From contig JAFYNR010000032.1 in NCBI GenBank assembly GCA_017548045.1, positions 1 through 64,000 on the forward strand: a DNA stretch of 64,000 bases, in the 5' to 3' direction. How positions within the stretch are numbered: position 1 is the stretch's first letter; each line of letters begins with the position of its first letter. Below, one piece after another: positions 25,236 through 34,197 of the stretch. The notes beneath the pieces were generated by a model. The model had not been told where the DNA came from, made no database searches, and worked only from the letters and a program-made list of their open reading frames with translations. The DNA comes from Clostridia bacterium (GTDB lineage: Bacteria > Bacillota > Clostridia > Oscillospirales > Acutalibacteraceae). Position numbers and translations under genes: made by a program.

Positions 25236-27137
25236 TTAGAAAACTTTAAACATCTGGATAATCGTTCTGTTGACGCTGAAAAGATTCTTGAAGAACGATA
25301 TTATTTTTTGGAAAAAACCTCCGTTTGAAACAACCTTCTGGGAATCTGAAATTTCACCGCCGCTGTTTGTAAGAGGATATCCGTTCCTGTCAACAAGCTT
25401 TGCGGTTACGGTAACCGTTCCGCTGCCCGTTGACTTGATTTCACAAACCGAGCCGTCTTCATTCTGACTCATTGAAACTCCGCTGCCCTCTGCATACCAC
25501 TTGACATATGCACCGTCGGGCAAATCTGCGGTTACTTCCGCAGTAAGTCGAAGTGTTTCGCCGTAATTTATTGTTTTTGAGCCGGGGTTATTCTTGATTC
25601 TGACTGTTGCCGCAACACTGAAAACCGCATTTACCGTAACGTCGGCTGCAGGCATTGTTGAAGGAATCTCGCCGCTCCACCTCGTAAAGGTATATCCCTT
25701 TACAGAAGGCGTTGAGGGCTGATTTACGTTTGCACCGTAGAGATAATCAACGGTCTGTGATACACCGTTCACAACGGTTGTGAAGCTGTATGTTTCTCTG
25801 TCGTAATAAACCTTCAGAACAAGGGAGCCGTCTGCTGCAATTATGCCTGAAAGAACACTGCTTTCCTCGTTGAGAACAAAGCCTTCCGCAGGCGAGGTGT
25901 TCGCTGTTACTTCTTCGTCTGTTGTGCCCGTATGACCTGTTGAGGTAAGGCTGTACGTGCCGTCTGCAAGCATTGTGTAGGTTTCAACGGTGTATGCTAC
26001 ATCACCCGATGCAATCCATATCGCATAGAATTCTCTGCCTGCTTCTTCGTCGATTGAACCGAGGCTGTCAAGAATTTCACCCTCGGGAGAAGCCGACCAG
26101 CCGGCAAAGGTATAGCCCTGCTTGGCAGGTGTCTCGGATGCAATTATATCTGCACCGAAATCTGTATTTACCGTAAGAGTTTCACTGCCGTTTGCAAACG
26201 TACCTCCGCAGGCATCAAAGGTAACCTCATAGCTGTTCAGCTTCCACTGTGCCGTAAAGCTCATATCCTCTTCAGGCATAGCCGAAGGAACTTCGGGAAC
26301 CCAGCCCGTAAACGTATAACCGTATTTTTCGGGGGTGTACTCGTTAATAACCGCACCTGCTTCATATTCTTCGGTATTCTCTGCAACACCGTCAACAATC
26401 CACTCAACGTTGTAGAGTACAGGCGCCGTGTTATCTGCAGTTACGTCAACGGCGATTGCATTTATGACAGGTGTGCCTTCGTACCAGTTAAGCGCCGCCA
26501 TAAGTTCGATAGCGTTGGTTGAGCCCTCAGGCAATTTCGGAAAGCTGATAATGCCCTTGGGATTTGTTTTGCTTTGCACTGTTCCGGGGAGAACGGTACA
26601 TTCAAAGGTTTTTCCTTTTGTTCCGCCGAGAACGTTCATATCGACTTCAAACAGCCAATCCGTTCCGTCATAGGCAACACAGCTCTTTGTCATTATCGAG
26701 CCTGTTATGAATGAATACTTATTGTATTCCTCCTGAGTGATATTTCCCTCTGTAAGCTGGGCGTTTGCCGCACCCGTTCCGTGGGCAGCTCTTACCTGCT
26801 GAATATTCTTATATGCAAAGGAGTTTCTGTCCGGATTTATCTCCATATAAGTTGCGGAACCGTTTGAGGGAAGATCCGCACTGAGAACCGACTTGTCGTA
26901 TGCAAGCAGGAAGTTTGCGGAGCCGGAAACATAGTTCGTTGTAACAGAAACCCTCATCTTTACCGTATCTCCGCCTGCGGCAGTTTTAACGGGTACCCAT
27001 TTCTCTGTTTGGGAATCGTAGCCGTAAAACTCGGTTTTGATAGTATAGTTATATTCCGTTCCCTCTGCCATCGCAACGGGCAGGATGCTCAGAAGCATAA
27101 GCAGAGAAAGGGCAACGGACAACACCTTTTTAAACAT
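25236..27137 (-). CDS. Secreted protein with InlB/Flg_new-type beta repeats
   Basis: A 633-residue exported surface protein. A signal peptide covers 1-24. Residues 25-230 look like a cohesin-like or big beta domain with a DKSVLSADLPSNG loop. From 245 to 510 come beta-grasp repeats of the Listeria-Bacteroides type: YGYTFTGWVPEVPSAMP, QGYTFAGWSASPEG and KGYTFTRWSGEIPSTMP, each about 28 residues in its core. An Ig-like domain (SKTINYGETLRLTAEV) follows. The C-terminus ends in the aromatic-hydrophobic FFQKIISFFKNLF, perhaps a membrane-surface anchor; there is no LPXTG. AAGGAG precedes the ATG. It starts 11 bases after panE. Confidence 0.82.
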   Translation of the reverse strand: MFKKVLSVALSLLMLLSILPVAMAEGTEYNYTIKTEFYGYDSQTEKWVPVKTAAGGDTVKMRVSVTTNYVSGSANFLLAYDKSVLSADLPSNGSATYMEINPDRNSFAYKNIQQVRAAHGTGAANAQLTEGNITQEEYNKYSFITGSIMTKSCVAYDGTDWLFEVDMNVLGGTKGKTFECTVLPGTVQSKTNPKGIISFPKLPEGSTNAIELMAALNWYEGTPVINAIAVDVTADNTAPVLYNVEWIVDGVAENTEEYEAGAVINEYTPEKYGYTFTGWVPEVPSAMPEEDMSFTAQWKLNSYEVTFDACGGTFANGSETLTVNTDFGADIIASETPAKQGYTFAGWSASPEGEILDSLGSIDEEAGREFYAIWIASGDVAYTVETYTMLADGTYSLTSTGHTGTTDEEVTANTSPAEGFVLNEESSVLSGIIAADGSLVLKVYYDRETYSFTTVVNGVSQTVDYLYGANVNQPSTPSVKGYTFTRWSGEIPSTMPAADVTVNAVFSVAATVRIKNNPGSKTINYGETLRLTAEVTADLPDGAYVKWYAEGSGVSMSQNEDGSVCEIKSTGSGTVTVTAKLVDRNGYPLTNSGGEISDSQKVVSNGGFFQKIISFFKNLFSVNRTIIQMFKVF

Positions 27138-27148
27138 AGAAATTCTCC

Positions 27149-28165
27149 TTAAAGCAGATCGGCAAAAAGCTTTATATTTTCAGCCTCAAGCTTAAGTTCG
27201 CCTGCCTGTTCTTTCTTCACGATTTCAACTATTCTGTCATTTATGGGTGTGGGAACTCCGCATTTTCTGCCCCATTCGCATACGACGCCGTTTATTGCAT
27301 CTATTTCGCAGGGCTTGCCGTTACGAAGATCCTGAAGCATTGAGGGGATGATATCCTTATGCTTTTTCATTGCAACGGGTACAAGAAGCTGTGAAATTGC
27401 ACGCTTGATACCGTTTGTGTAGTAGAAAAGCTTTGTGATATTCTTACCCTGAACGGGAGCAAATTCCGCACCTGCCGCGTGGCCTACGTCAATGCACTCT
27501 TTCATGCAGCGCACCGCAACCTTGCGTGCATATGCATCATCTGTAACCGTTCCGAAGGTTCCGCCCATAACGGTGCCGAGGCCCGAGAACGTTGCATTTA
27601 TGAGAAGCTTTGACCATCTTGTTCCGATAAGGTTTTCCTCGAAATGAACGGGGCACATTTTTTCAAGAAGCTCCGTAACCCTCTTAACCTGTGCATCGGT
27701 GATGCCGTCCATTTTACCCATATGGTATGAAAGGCTGTCGGGCTCGCTCGTAAGCACGCACTCACCGGGTGCGGCAAGGTTTGCACCCCATTCAACAGCA
27801 CAGCCCATTGTATGCTCTTTACCGATAATTTCGGCAATGCCGGGCTCGGGAATACCGTTCTGAAGGGTAACGATAACACCGTCATCGGTAAGGAAGGGTT
27901 TAAGGAAGGTTACAACCTCGGGATTGTGAAGCTGCTTGGTCATAAGGAAAATAACACTGTATTTTCCGCTCATTTCATCGGGTGTAATTGCCTTTACGGG
28001 AACTGTCATTTCAACCGTACCCGTTATGTGTGCACCCTTTTCGTTGAGAGCCGCAACGTGAGCCTTGTTGCGGTTTACAAGCTCAACGTCAACACCGTTT
28101 TTTGTCATATAGGCGCCAAGCACCGTTCCCAGTGAACCTGCACCGTAAATTGCCACTTTTTCCAT
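27149..28165 (-). CDS. panE: 2-dehydropantoate 2-reductase
   Basis: An NADPH-dependent ketopantoate reductase of the PanE/ApbA family, a step of pantothenate and CoA synthesis, cytoplasmic. The Rossmann loop GAGSLG is at residues 8-13 of the 338-residue form, FLMTKQ and LQNG follow, and the catalytic lysine is in GTRWSKLLINATF. The C-terminal domain has the usual EIDAINGVV. I set the start at 28165 because AAAGGAGATATTACT precedes that ATG; an upstream frame to 28213 has none. No other pantothenate gene is near. The next gene encodes an unrelated surface protein 11 bases on, so any shared transcription is likely incidental. Confidence 0.88.
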   Translation of the reverse strand: MEKVAIYGAGSLGTVLGAYMTKNGVDVELVNRNKAHVAALNEKGAHITGTVEMTVPVKAITPDEMSGKYSVIFLMTKQLHNPEVVTFLKPFLTDDGVIVTLQNGIPEPGIAEIIGKEHTMGCAVEWGANLAAPGECVLTSEPDSLSYHMGKMDGITDAQVKRVTELLEKMCPVHFEENLIGTRWSKLLINATFSGLGTVMGGTFGTVTDDAYARKVAVRCMKECIDVGHAAGAEFAPVQGKNITKLFYYTNGIKRAISQLLVPVAMKKHKDIIPSMLQDLRNGKPCEIDAINGVVCEWGRKCGVPTPINDRIVEIVKKEQAGELKLEAENIKLFADLL

Positions 28166-28308
28166 AGTAATATCTCCTTTTTTTCTGAAAGTACAAAGTT
28201 GATTTCCAATCATTTATTTTACCATAAAAAAGGTCGTTTTTCCGATATGCACAATAAACAAATTTTTTGCGATGTTTTTGTGCATAACAGCAAAAATAAT
28301 ATTAATCC

Positions 28309-28337
28309 TTGTTCAGTAAAAAAAAGAGTGTTATAAT
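28309..28337 (+). promoter_or_regulatory. Promoter of the first metallophosphoesterase
   Basis: TTGTTC and TATAAT with a 17-base spacer stand 38 bases before the ATG. Confidence 0.7.
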
Positions 28338-28375
28338 GTGTGCGACATATTTTACATTCATAAGGAGATTTAATT

Positions 28376-29566
28376 ATGAAAAAAGCAATTTCCGTAATTC
28401 TCGCACTCGTTCTTGCTTTGGGTATGCTCATCACCGCAGGTGCAGCAGAAACAAACGCAGAAACAAATCTTCAGTTCGGCAGTGACGGCAATTTCCGCAT
28501 TATGCAGATTTCCGACATTCAGGACGGCACGCTTCTCACTCCCGCAACAAAGAAATTCCTCAAAGAAGTTGTTATTGATGCTCAGCCCGACCTTATCGTT
28601 CTTACAGGCGATAACATTTCGGCAGGCTCCTCAACTCTCGGAACAGAAGCAGTTGACAAGCTTCTTGTAAAAACCGCTATTAACAACTTTATGTCTGTTT
28701 TTGAAGAAATCGGTATTCCCGTTGCAGTCAGCTTCGGTAATCACGATGCGGAACAAATCGTCACCAAAGAATATCAGATGGAAGTTTACAACTCATACGA
28801 CTGCTGTGTTGCAATTGACGAAGGCGAAGCTCTTTACGGCTGCGGCACATACAATCTTCCCATCTACTCATCAGACGGAAGCAAGATTGCATACAACATC
28901 TGGATGATCGACTCCAATATGTATGACGACGTAAACGGCGGTTATGATTATGTTCACCAGAATCAGCTTGACTGGTATGTAAAAACATCAAACGAGCTTA
29001 AGGCTCAGAACGGCGGCAAGGCTGTTCCCTCAATGATGTTCCAGCACATCATCGTTAATGAAATCTACGACGTTATCATTGAAGTTCCCGAAAGCGAAAA
29101 GGACGGCTACGAATACGTTGCTCAGGAGAACGACGACGGCACCGTAACCTACAACGCAATCAAGCCCGAGGTTCTCAGAAAAGGCGTTATCAACGAAATG
29201 CCCTGTCCTCCCACCGTAAACGGCGGTCAGTTCAACACAGTTGTGAATCAGGGCGACGTTGTTGCTATGTTCTTCGGTCACGACCATAAAAACACCTTTG
29301 AGGTTTCATACAAGGGCGTTGACCTTGTAAACACTCCCACCGCAGGCTTCGGTTCATACGGTGACTACGGCAGAGGCGTAAGAATCATTGACATCAATGA
29401 AGCCTCAACGGAATACGAAACCGAAATCATTGAATACGTTGATTTCTATGCAGACGACCCTGTAATGCTTGCTCAGTATGACGTTTACGCAAACGAATCA
29501 AGCGTAGGTCAGGTGCTTGCAGGAGTCTTCAAGACAATCTGGTACACAATCATCAGCATTTTCTGA
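28376..29566 (+). CDS. Secreted metallophosphoesterase
   Basis: An exported calcineurin-like phosphoesterase of 396 residues. The signal peptide is 1-24 (ALVLALGMLITAGAA). The five metal blocks are present: QISDIQDG, VLTGDN, FGNHDAE, MFQHIIV and FFGHDHKN. Such enzymes cleave phosphomono- or diesters outside the cell; the substrate is not known. The C-terminus ends in the hydrophobic GVFKTIWYTIISIF, which may hold it at the membrane and recalls the tail of the repeat protein upstream. AAGGAG precedes the start. A similar enzyme follows, after a terminator. Confidence 0.88.
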   Translation: MKKAISVILALVLALGMLITAGAAETNAETNLQFGSDGNFRIMQISDIQDGTLLTPATKKFLKEVVIDAQPDLIVLTGDNISAGSSTLGTEAVDKLLVKTAINNFMSVFEEIGIPVAVSFGNHDAEQIVTKEYQMEVYNSYDCCVAIDEGEALYGCGTYNLPIYSSDGSKIAYNIWMIDSNMYDDVNGGYDYVHQNQLDWYVKTSNELKAQNGGKAVPSMMFQHIIVNEIYDVIIEVPESEKDGYEYVAQENDDGTVTYNAIKPEVLRKGVINEMPCPPTVNGGQFNTVVNQGDVVAMFFGHDHKNTFEVSYKGVDLVNTPTAGFGSYGDYGRGVRIIDINEASTEYETEIIEYVDFYADDPVMLAQYDVYANESSVGQVLAGVFKTIWYTIISIF

Positions 29567-29573
29567 AAAACCG

Positions 29574-29595
29574 GCGCAGCCTTAATAAGCTGCGC
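29574..29595 (+). terminator. Terminator between the two metallophosphoesterases
   Basis: GCGCAGC and GCTGCGC form a 7-bp stem with an 8-base loop and seven T. With no clear promoter after it, part of the transcription may read through into the second enzyme. Confidence 0.8.
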
Positions 29596-29634
29596 TTTTT
29601 TTGAAACAAATTTCTCCTCGGGAGGCAAACAGAT

Positions 29635-30882
29635 ATGAAAAAGAAAAAGGCAACACGTGTTCTTTCTGTTATCCTTGCTGTTATCGTTGCCGTGGCAGGC
29701 GTATCAGCCCTTGTGAATACGGTTTTGCTCAATTCCAACATAAAAACAGCCAAAGAATTCCCCTATGTGGGAACGGAGCTTAAGGTTGAGGACAAGGGCA
29801 ACGGTGTCTGGAACATCTATTCAGATAAGGAACTGAAGGTTATGCAGCTTACGGACGTTCATCTCGGCGGCGGCTGGATATCGGCAAAAAAGGATGTTAT
29901 GGCACTCAATGCCGTTGCCGCAATGATCAAAGCGGAAAAGCCCGATTTTGTTGTGATTTCCGGCGATATGGCTTACCCCGTGCCCGTCCAGGCAGGCACC
30001 TTCAACAACAAATCCGGTGCCAAGCTCCTTGCTGAGCTTATGGAAACACTGGGCGTTTACTGGACAGGCACCTTCGGCAACCACGACACCGAGGCTTACA
30101 GCTACTTTGACCGTGAATACATAACCGAGTTCTATTCGCAATATCCTCACTGCCTTATCCGCGACGGTGCGGAAGGTGTTGACGGCTACGGCAATCAGGT
30201 GTTCAACATCATCAATTCCGACGGACTCATTTCACGCTCGATTATCACAATTGATTCTCATTCCTACGTTGACGGTGATATTTTCGGACTTATGTGGAAA
30301 TATGACAACATTCACGAAAATCAGATTGAATGGTACAGAAGCGTAATTGAGGAAAACAACGAATATAATAAATTCAGGATGTTGGCTTCAAGCGATTCGA
30401 ATTTCTCCCAAAACAATATGCAGCTTCTCAGTGTGCCTTCAACCGTATTCCTTCACATTCCCGTTGAAGAATATAAAACCGCATGGGACGAATATGCCGA
30501 AAACGGATATAAGGATACCGAAAACGTAAAGTACAACTACGGTAAAGCCGGCGAATCAAACAAGATAGTTTATCACGGAGTTTACAGCGACAACTTCTTT
30601 GAAACAATGCTCGAGCTGGGCAGTACGGACAGTGTATTCTGCGGTCACGACCATCTTAACGGCTTCTCGCTGACCTACAAAGGAATCGACCTTAACTATT
30701 CATACAGCGTTGATTACCTTGCATATACCGGAATTTCAAAGCTGGGCTCACAGAGAGGCTGTACCGTAATGACGATTGACGAAAAAGGCAATATGGAATA
30801 CACTGCCGAAAATTATTATCAGGATAAATATGAATCATACCTTGAAAAAGAAGAGGTTACAATGCAGGAGCTTGGTCAATGA
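29635..30882 (+). CDS. Membrane-anchored metallophosphoesterase
   Basis: A 415-residue phosphoesterase, clearly related to its neighbour, with QLTDVHLGG, VISGDMA, FGNHDTE, FLHIPVEE and FCGHDHLNG as the metal blocks. A hydrophobic segment at 10-30 (VLSVILAVIVAVAGVSALV) has no clear cleavage site, so it probably remains anchored with the enzyme outside. It overlaps the patatin gene by four bases (ATGA), so the two are translated together. That pairing suggests a role in phospholipid or phosphate-ester turnover, which is inference. Confidence 0.87.
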   Translation: MKKKKATRVLSVILAVIVAVAGVSALVNTVLLNSNIKTAKEFPYVGTELKVEDKGNGVWNIYSDKELKVMQLTDVHLGGGWISAKKDVMALNAVAAMIKAEKPDFVVISGDMAYPVPVQAGTFNNKSGAKLLAELMETLGVYWTGTFGNHDTEAYSYFDREYITEFYSQYPHCLIRDGAEGVDGYGNQVFNIINSDGLISRSIITIDSHSYVDGDIFGLMWKYDNIHENQIEWYRSVIEENNEYNKFRMLASSDSNFSQNNMQLLSVPSTVFLHIPVEEYKTAWDEYAENGYKDTENVKYNYGKAGESNKIVYHGVYSDNFFETMLELGSTDSVFCGHDHLNGFSLTYKGIDLNYSYSVDYLAYTGISKLGSQRGCTVMTIDEKGNMEYTAENYYQDKYESYLEKEEVTMQELGQ

Positions 30883-31724
30883 AAAAAGGGCTTATTCTTG
30901 AAGGCGGCGGAATGAGAGGGCTTTTCAGCGCAGGTGTTATGGATGTCCTTATGGAAAACGGAATAGAGTTTGATGCCGCAATAGGCGTTTCCGCAGGCGC
31001 GGCATTCGGCTGCAACTACAAATCAAGGCAGATTGGCAGAGTCATCCGATATAACAAACGTTTTGCAAAAGACCCCAGATTCTGCAGTTTCAGATCGCTT
31101 ATAAAGACGGGCGACCTTTTCGGTGCGGAATTCTGTTATCACACAATACCCGATACCATTGATATTTTCGATACCGACGCATACATCGGAAATCCTATGG
31201 ATTTTCACGTTGTTGTAACCGACGTAGAAACAGGCAAGGCAGTTTACGTCAACTCCGACGAGGCGGGTGACGATGCCCTTGAATTTTTCAGAGCATCTGC
31301 ATCTATGCCTATTGTTTCAAGACCTGTTGAGATAAGAGGCAAAAAATATCTTGACGGCGGAATTGCGGATTCGGTACCCCTGCAGTATTTTGAAAGCATC
31401 GGCTTCAAAAAGAACGTTATTATTCTCACTCAGCCCGCCGGATACGTAAAAAAACCCAGCTCCGCAGCAAAGATAATAAAGTATGCGCTGAAGGATTATC
31501 CCATGATTGCAAAGGTTATGGAAAACCGTCACAACGAATATAACGAAACCCTTGTCCTCATTGAAGAAAGGAAGAAATCGGGCGACGTGCTTGTAATTCA
31601 GCCCGATGGCCCCCTTGAAATCGGCAGGGTTGAGCATAACCCCGACGTTATGCAGAAGGCCTACGACCAAGGCAGAGCAGTTGCAACAAGAATGCTTGAC
31701 GAAATAAAAAATTTTATGAAGTAA
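30879..31724 (+). CDS. Patatin-like phospholipase
   Basis: A Ser-Asp dyad lipid hydrolase of 281 residues, RssA/YlbK-like, with no signal peptide. The oxyanion loop GGGMRG is at 9-14, the nucleophile Ser38 is in GVSAG, and the Asp is in DGGIAD near 158. It likely releases fatty acids from membrane lipids on the cytoplasmic face. Its start overlaps the stop of the phosphoesterase gene. Prolines are coded CCC (nine) or CCT (three) and never CCG, a useful contrast with the next genes. A hairpin follows the stop. Confidence 0.9.
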   Translation: MKKGLILEGGGMRGLFSAGVMDVLMENGIEFDAAIGVSAGAAFGCNYKSRQIGRVIRYNKRFAKDPRFCSFRSLIKTGDLFGAEFCYHTIPDTIDIFDTDAYIGNPMDFHVVVTDVETGKAVYVNSDEAGDDALEFFRASASMPIVSRPVEIRGKKYLDGGIADSVPLQYFESIGFKKNVIILTQPAGYVKKPSSAAKIIKYALKDYPMIAKVMENRHNEYNETLVLIEERKKSGDVLVIQPDGPLEIGRVEHNPDVMQKAYDQGRAVATRMLDEIKNFMK

Positions 31725-31745
31725 AAAACATCGGATTGGTTTTCG

Positions 31746-31772
31746 CACGCCCCGGGGTCATCTTGGGGCGTG
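31746..31772 (+). terminator. Terminator of the phosphoesterase-patatin operon
   Basis: CACGCCCC and GGGGCGTG form an 8-bp GC-rich stem with an 11-base loop, followed by TATTATATTT, only moderately T-rich. Confidence 0.65.
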
Positions 31773-31797
31773 TATTATATTTCGACGCTTCGGGAAG

Positions 31798-31826
31798 TTG
31801 AAATTTTCGAGAATTTGTGATATTAT
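31798..31826 (+). promoter_or_regulatory. Promoter of the restriction-modification genes
   Basis: TTGAAA and TATTAT are 17 bases apart, 56 bases before the methyltransferase start. Confidence 0.65.
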
Positions 31827-31842
31827 ATATGTTATGCAGAAT

Positions 31843-31859
31843 TCGGGCATTGCGCCCGA
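31843..31859 (+). promoter_or_regulatory. Small hairpin in the R-M leader
   Basis: TCGGGC and GCCCGA form a 6-bp stem with a 5-base loop, between the promoter and the ribosome site of the methyltransferase. It may affect mRNA stability or be an operator. There is no control-protein gene in the locus. Confidence 0.3.
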
Positions 31860-31882
31860 TACGATGAGTAAAGGAGAATATT

Positions 31883-32929
31883 ATGGCAACAGTAAAGGCC
31901 GGTAGAAATAAAACCATTGACACCCCGTTAAGCGAGGGTCAGGCATATCTTGAACGGTGTATCACGGTTACACAAAAGCAGTCAGACCTTAGCGAAGTTA
32001 CGGACAAAACCATTATCGGAAACACGCTTGACATCTGTTCTTTGTTACCTGCCAAAAGCATAGATTTAATAATTGCAGACCCGCCGTATAATCTCACAAA
32101 ATCTTTTAACGGAACCACATTTGCAAAGAAAAAAGATGCCGATTACGAGGAATATACACGCCAATGGCTGAGTGCGGTTAAACCGCTGTTAAAGGACAAC
32201 GGCTCAATTTATGTTTGCTGTGATTGGGAATCAAGTCTGATTATCGGCAAAGTGTTGGGCGAGTTTTTCCATATCAGAAACCGCATTACGTGGCAACGCG
32301 AAAAAGGACGCGGTGCAAAAGCAAACTGGAAAAACGGAATGGAAGATATTTGGTTTGCAACAAACAGCAATGACTATACGTTCAATCTTGATGCTGTCAA
32401 AATCAGAAAAAAGGTCATTGCACCTTACCGTGTGGACGGAAAGCCGAAGGATTGGTCTGAAACCGAAAACGGCAATTATCGTGACACCTGTCCTTCAAAC
32501 TTCTGGGATGACATTACTATTCCGTTTTGGTCTATGCCGGAAAACACCGCGCATCCCACACAAAAACCCGAAAAGCTGATCGCCAAAATTATACTTGCAA
32601 GTTCTTGTGAAGGAGATATTGTATTTGACCCGTTCCTGGGCTCCGGCACAACAAGCGTTGTTGCCAAAAAGCTCAACCGTCATTACATCGGAACCGAGGC
32701 AGAAGCCCAGTACTGTGTGTGGGCGGAACAACGATTGGAGATGGCGGAAAGCAATCCGGAAATTCAGGGATACGTTAACGGCGTTTTTTGGGAGCGCAAT
32801 TCCTTGTCTGAACAAAATGCGAATCAGTGCGAAGCGGAAGACAGCAAATCCAAAAGAGGCCGCAAATGCAAAGCAGAAGAACAATCGTCTGAATCAGACG
32901 GCTATCAAAAAACCTTGTTTGATTTTTGA
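31883..32929 (+). CDS. Type II DNA methyltransferase, beta-class (N6-adenine or N4-cytosine)
   Basis: The modification enzyme of a type II system, 348 residues. Motif IV, ADPPYNL at 65-71, comes before motif I, DPFLGSGTT at 249-257, with HPTQKP just ahead of it. This permuted order is the beta class. A basic, Lys/Arg/Glu-rich tail of about 50 residues follows. DPPY allows either adenine-N6 or cytosine-N4 methylation, and the target site cannot be read from sequence. Nine of its 14 prolines are CCG and arginine is mostly CGN, unlike the flanking genes, which suggests recent transfer. AAAGGAG precedes the ATG, and the next gene starts 11 bases on. Confidence 0.9.
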   Translation: MATVKAGRNKTIDTPLSEGQAYLERCITVTQKQSDLSEVTDKTIIGNTLDICSLLPAKSIDLIIADPPYNLTKSFNGTTFAKKKDADYEEYTRQWLSAVKPLLKDNGSIYVCCDWESSLIIGKVLGEFFHIRNRITWQREKGRGAKANWKNGMEDIWFATNSNDYTFNLDAVKIRKKVIAPYRVDGKPKDWSETENGNYRDTCPSNFWDDITIPFWSMPENTAHPTQKPEKLIAKIILASSCEGDIVFDPFLGSGTTSVVAKKLNRHYIGTEAEAQYCVWAEQRLEMAESNPEIQGYVNGVFWERNSLSEQNANQCEAEDSKSKRGRKCKAEEQSSESDGYQKTLFDF

Positions 32930-32940
32930 AAGGAATAACA

Positions 32941-34098
32941 ATGTATAACAGAGAAATTATCGGACAATTAGTCGACTTTATTTCAGAAAAAGACGGCAAC
33001 ACGGATAAAAACCGTTTACAGAAGGCAGTACAAGAAGCGTTTGGCCTTGTTAAAGAACGCAGTGTATACTACTGCGATTGGTTCGCAATCAGATTCTGCA
33101 AATCAGCATCCAGAAGCTTCAGCAATACCGTTTTGGCGTTATCTGCACTCCACAGATATGACGATATTCCGTTTATAGTTTGCCTGGTAACGCCGACACG
33201 CAACTACCTGATGCTTGCAAACACAACATTTCTCAAAAAAATCAGTCATTCCTCGCAGGAGCTGCGCCGTGATAACATAAAGGGCAGCTTCAACGGAAGT
33301 GACATTATGCGGGAGTTTGAAGATGTGGAGAACATTCCCGACAACTTTGAGTTTCTGTATAATTCTCACGAAAACTACACCTTTGAGGAAAACCTTGACC
33401 GCCTGGTAGAAGCAACAAACAATATCGCTCCCACCGGAAAAAGATTTACCCCTGACGAAACACAGGTTGACTGCATCAGAAAATCTGTTGACCGGGCAAT
33501 TTCTTTTTTGCGTTCTGAGGAATACAGAATTCTGAATGATGATTTGCATAAACGTGTTCAAGCAGTTGAATCGGAAATTGCAATCGCCGCTTTTATTGAT
33601 AACGTTAACTTGCGCGGACGAATCATTGAATACCTGATTACCGCCGAAGACGATCTGAAAGCAACTTTGATGCGTTGTCTGCGCACGAATCAGCCTCTCC
33701 CCCAGATTTTTACATCCGACGAGCTGGGCGACTATGAACGAAAATTTGAGCACTACATTACCGAAACGGATATCAAGACAAAGGTTTTGTTTTTATCAAG
33801 CAATCCGAAGGGCTACAATATTGATAAACTGCTCTCGTTCCTTTCCGAAGAAAAGAGCGTATACTTAGTTTATGTCGTTGCAATTAATGAAGACGGAACG
33901 ATTCAGACAAGACTGTGTTCACTGTTTAACCGTCAGCTTCTGTCACACACAAGAATTATCAAGCATTGGGCAGGACGAAACTCCCGCGGTGTAACTCAAT
34001 ACGAAGGCAATGCATTGGAAGCCATTGTGGAAAATTTTGATTTAAAAATTGACTATGATGCTTCGCAAAATATCCTTACCGATTTCCTGAACAGTTAA
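32941..34098 (+). CDS. Probable type II restriction endonuclease
   Basis: Called from context and weak motif evidence. It follows the methyltransferase by 11 bases, has 385 residues and shares its unusual codon use. The protein is soluble and mixed alpha/beta. ETDIKTKVLFL near 275-285 looks like the (D/E)-x-K strand of a PD-(D/E)XK nuclease (Asp277, Lys279), with Asp264 as a possible partner acid. Another conserved-looking block is NSRGVTQYEG. Phrases such as FLKKISHSSQELR seem familiar from HaeIII-type enzymes, but I cannot confirm that family. The ATG at 32941 is preferred over TTG 32926, since GAAAGGA precedes it. The recognition site is unknown. Confidence 0.7.
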   Translation: MYNREIIGQLVDFISEKDGNTDKNRLQKAVQEAFGLVKERSVYYCDWFAIRFCKSASRSFSNTVLALSALHRYDDIPFIVCLVTPTRNYLMLANTTFLKKISHSSQELRRDNIKGSFNGSDIMREFEDVENIPDNFEFLYNSHENYTFEENLDRLVEATNNIAPTGKRFTPDETQVDCIRKSVDRAISFLRSEEYRILNDDLHKRVQAVESEIAIAAFIDNVNLRGRIIEYLITAEDDLKATLMRCLRTNQPLPQIFTSDELGDYERKFEHYITETDIKTKVLFLSSNPKGYNIDKLLSFLSEEKSVYLVYVVAINEDGTIQTRLCSLFNRQLLSHTRIIKHWAGRNSRGVTQYEGNALEAIVENFDLKIDYDASQNILTDFLNS

Positions 34099-34112
34099 TT
34101 TGTGACAAAAAG

Positions 34113-34146
34113 CGGAACAGGTATGACCGAAATCATACCTGTTCCG
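34113..34146. terminator. Terminator after the R-M genes
   Basis: CGGAACAGGTATGA and TCATACCTGTTCCG form a perfect 14-bp stem with a 6-base loop, T-rich on both sides. It can stop the R-M genes on the plus strand and the feo operon on the minus strand. Confidence 0.88.
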
Positions 34147-34169
34147 TAAAATTTTTATATCACTGTTTT

Positions 34170-34193
34170 ACGGGCACGAACATTACAGCCCGT
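34170..34193 (+). terminator. Second, smaller hairpin with T-run
   Basis: ACGGGC and GCCCGT form a 6-bp stem with a 12-base loop, running into seven T on the plus strand. Probably a back-up terminator for the R-M genes, placed right at the stop of the feo small gene. Confidence 0.5.
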
Positions 34194-34197
34194 TTTT

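Noticed and set aside
25236..27137. A DNA tandem repeat
   Set aside because: The repetition is at protein level only (beta-grasp repeats of about 28-residue core); the DNA copies have diverged.
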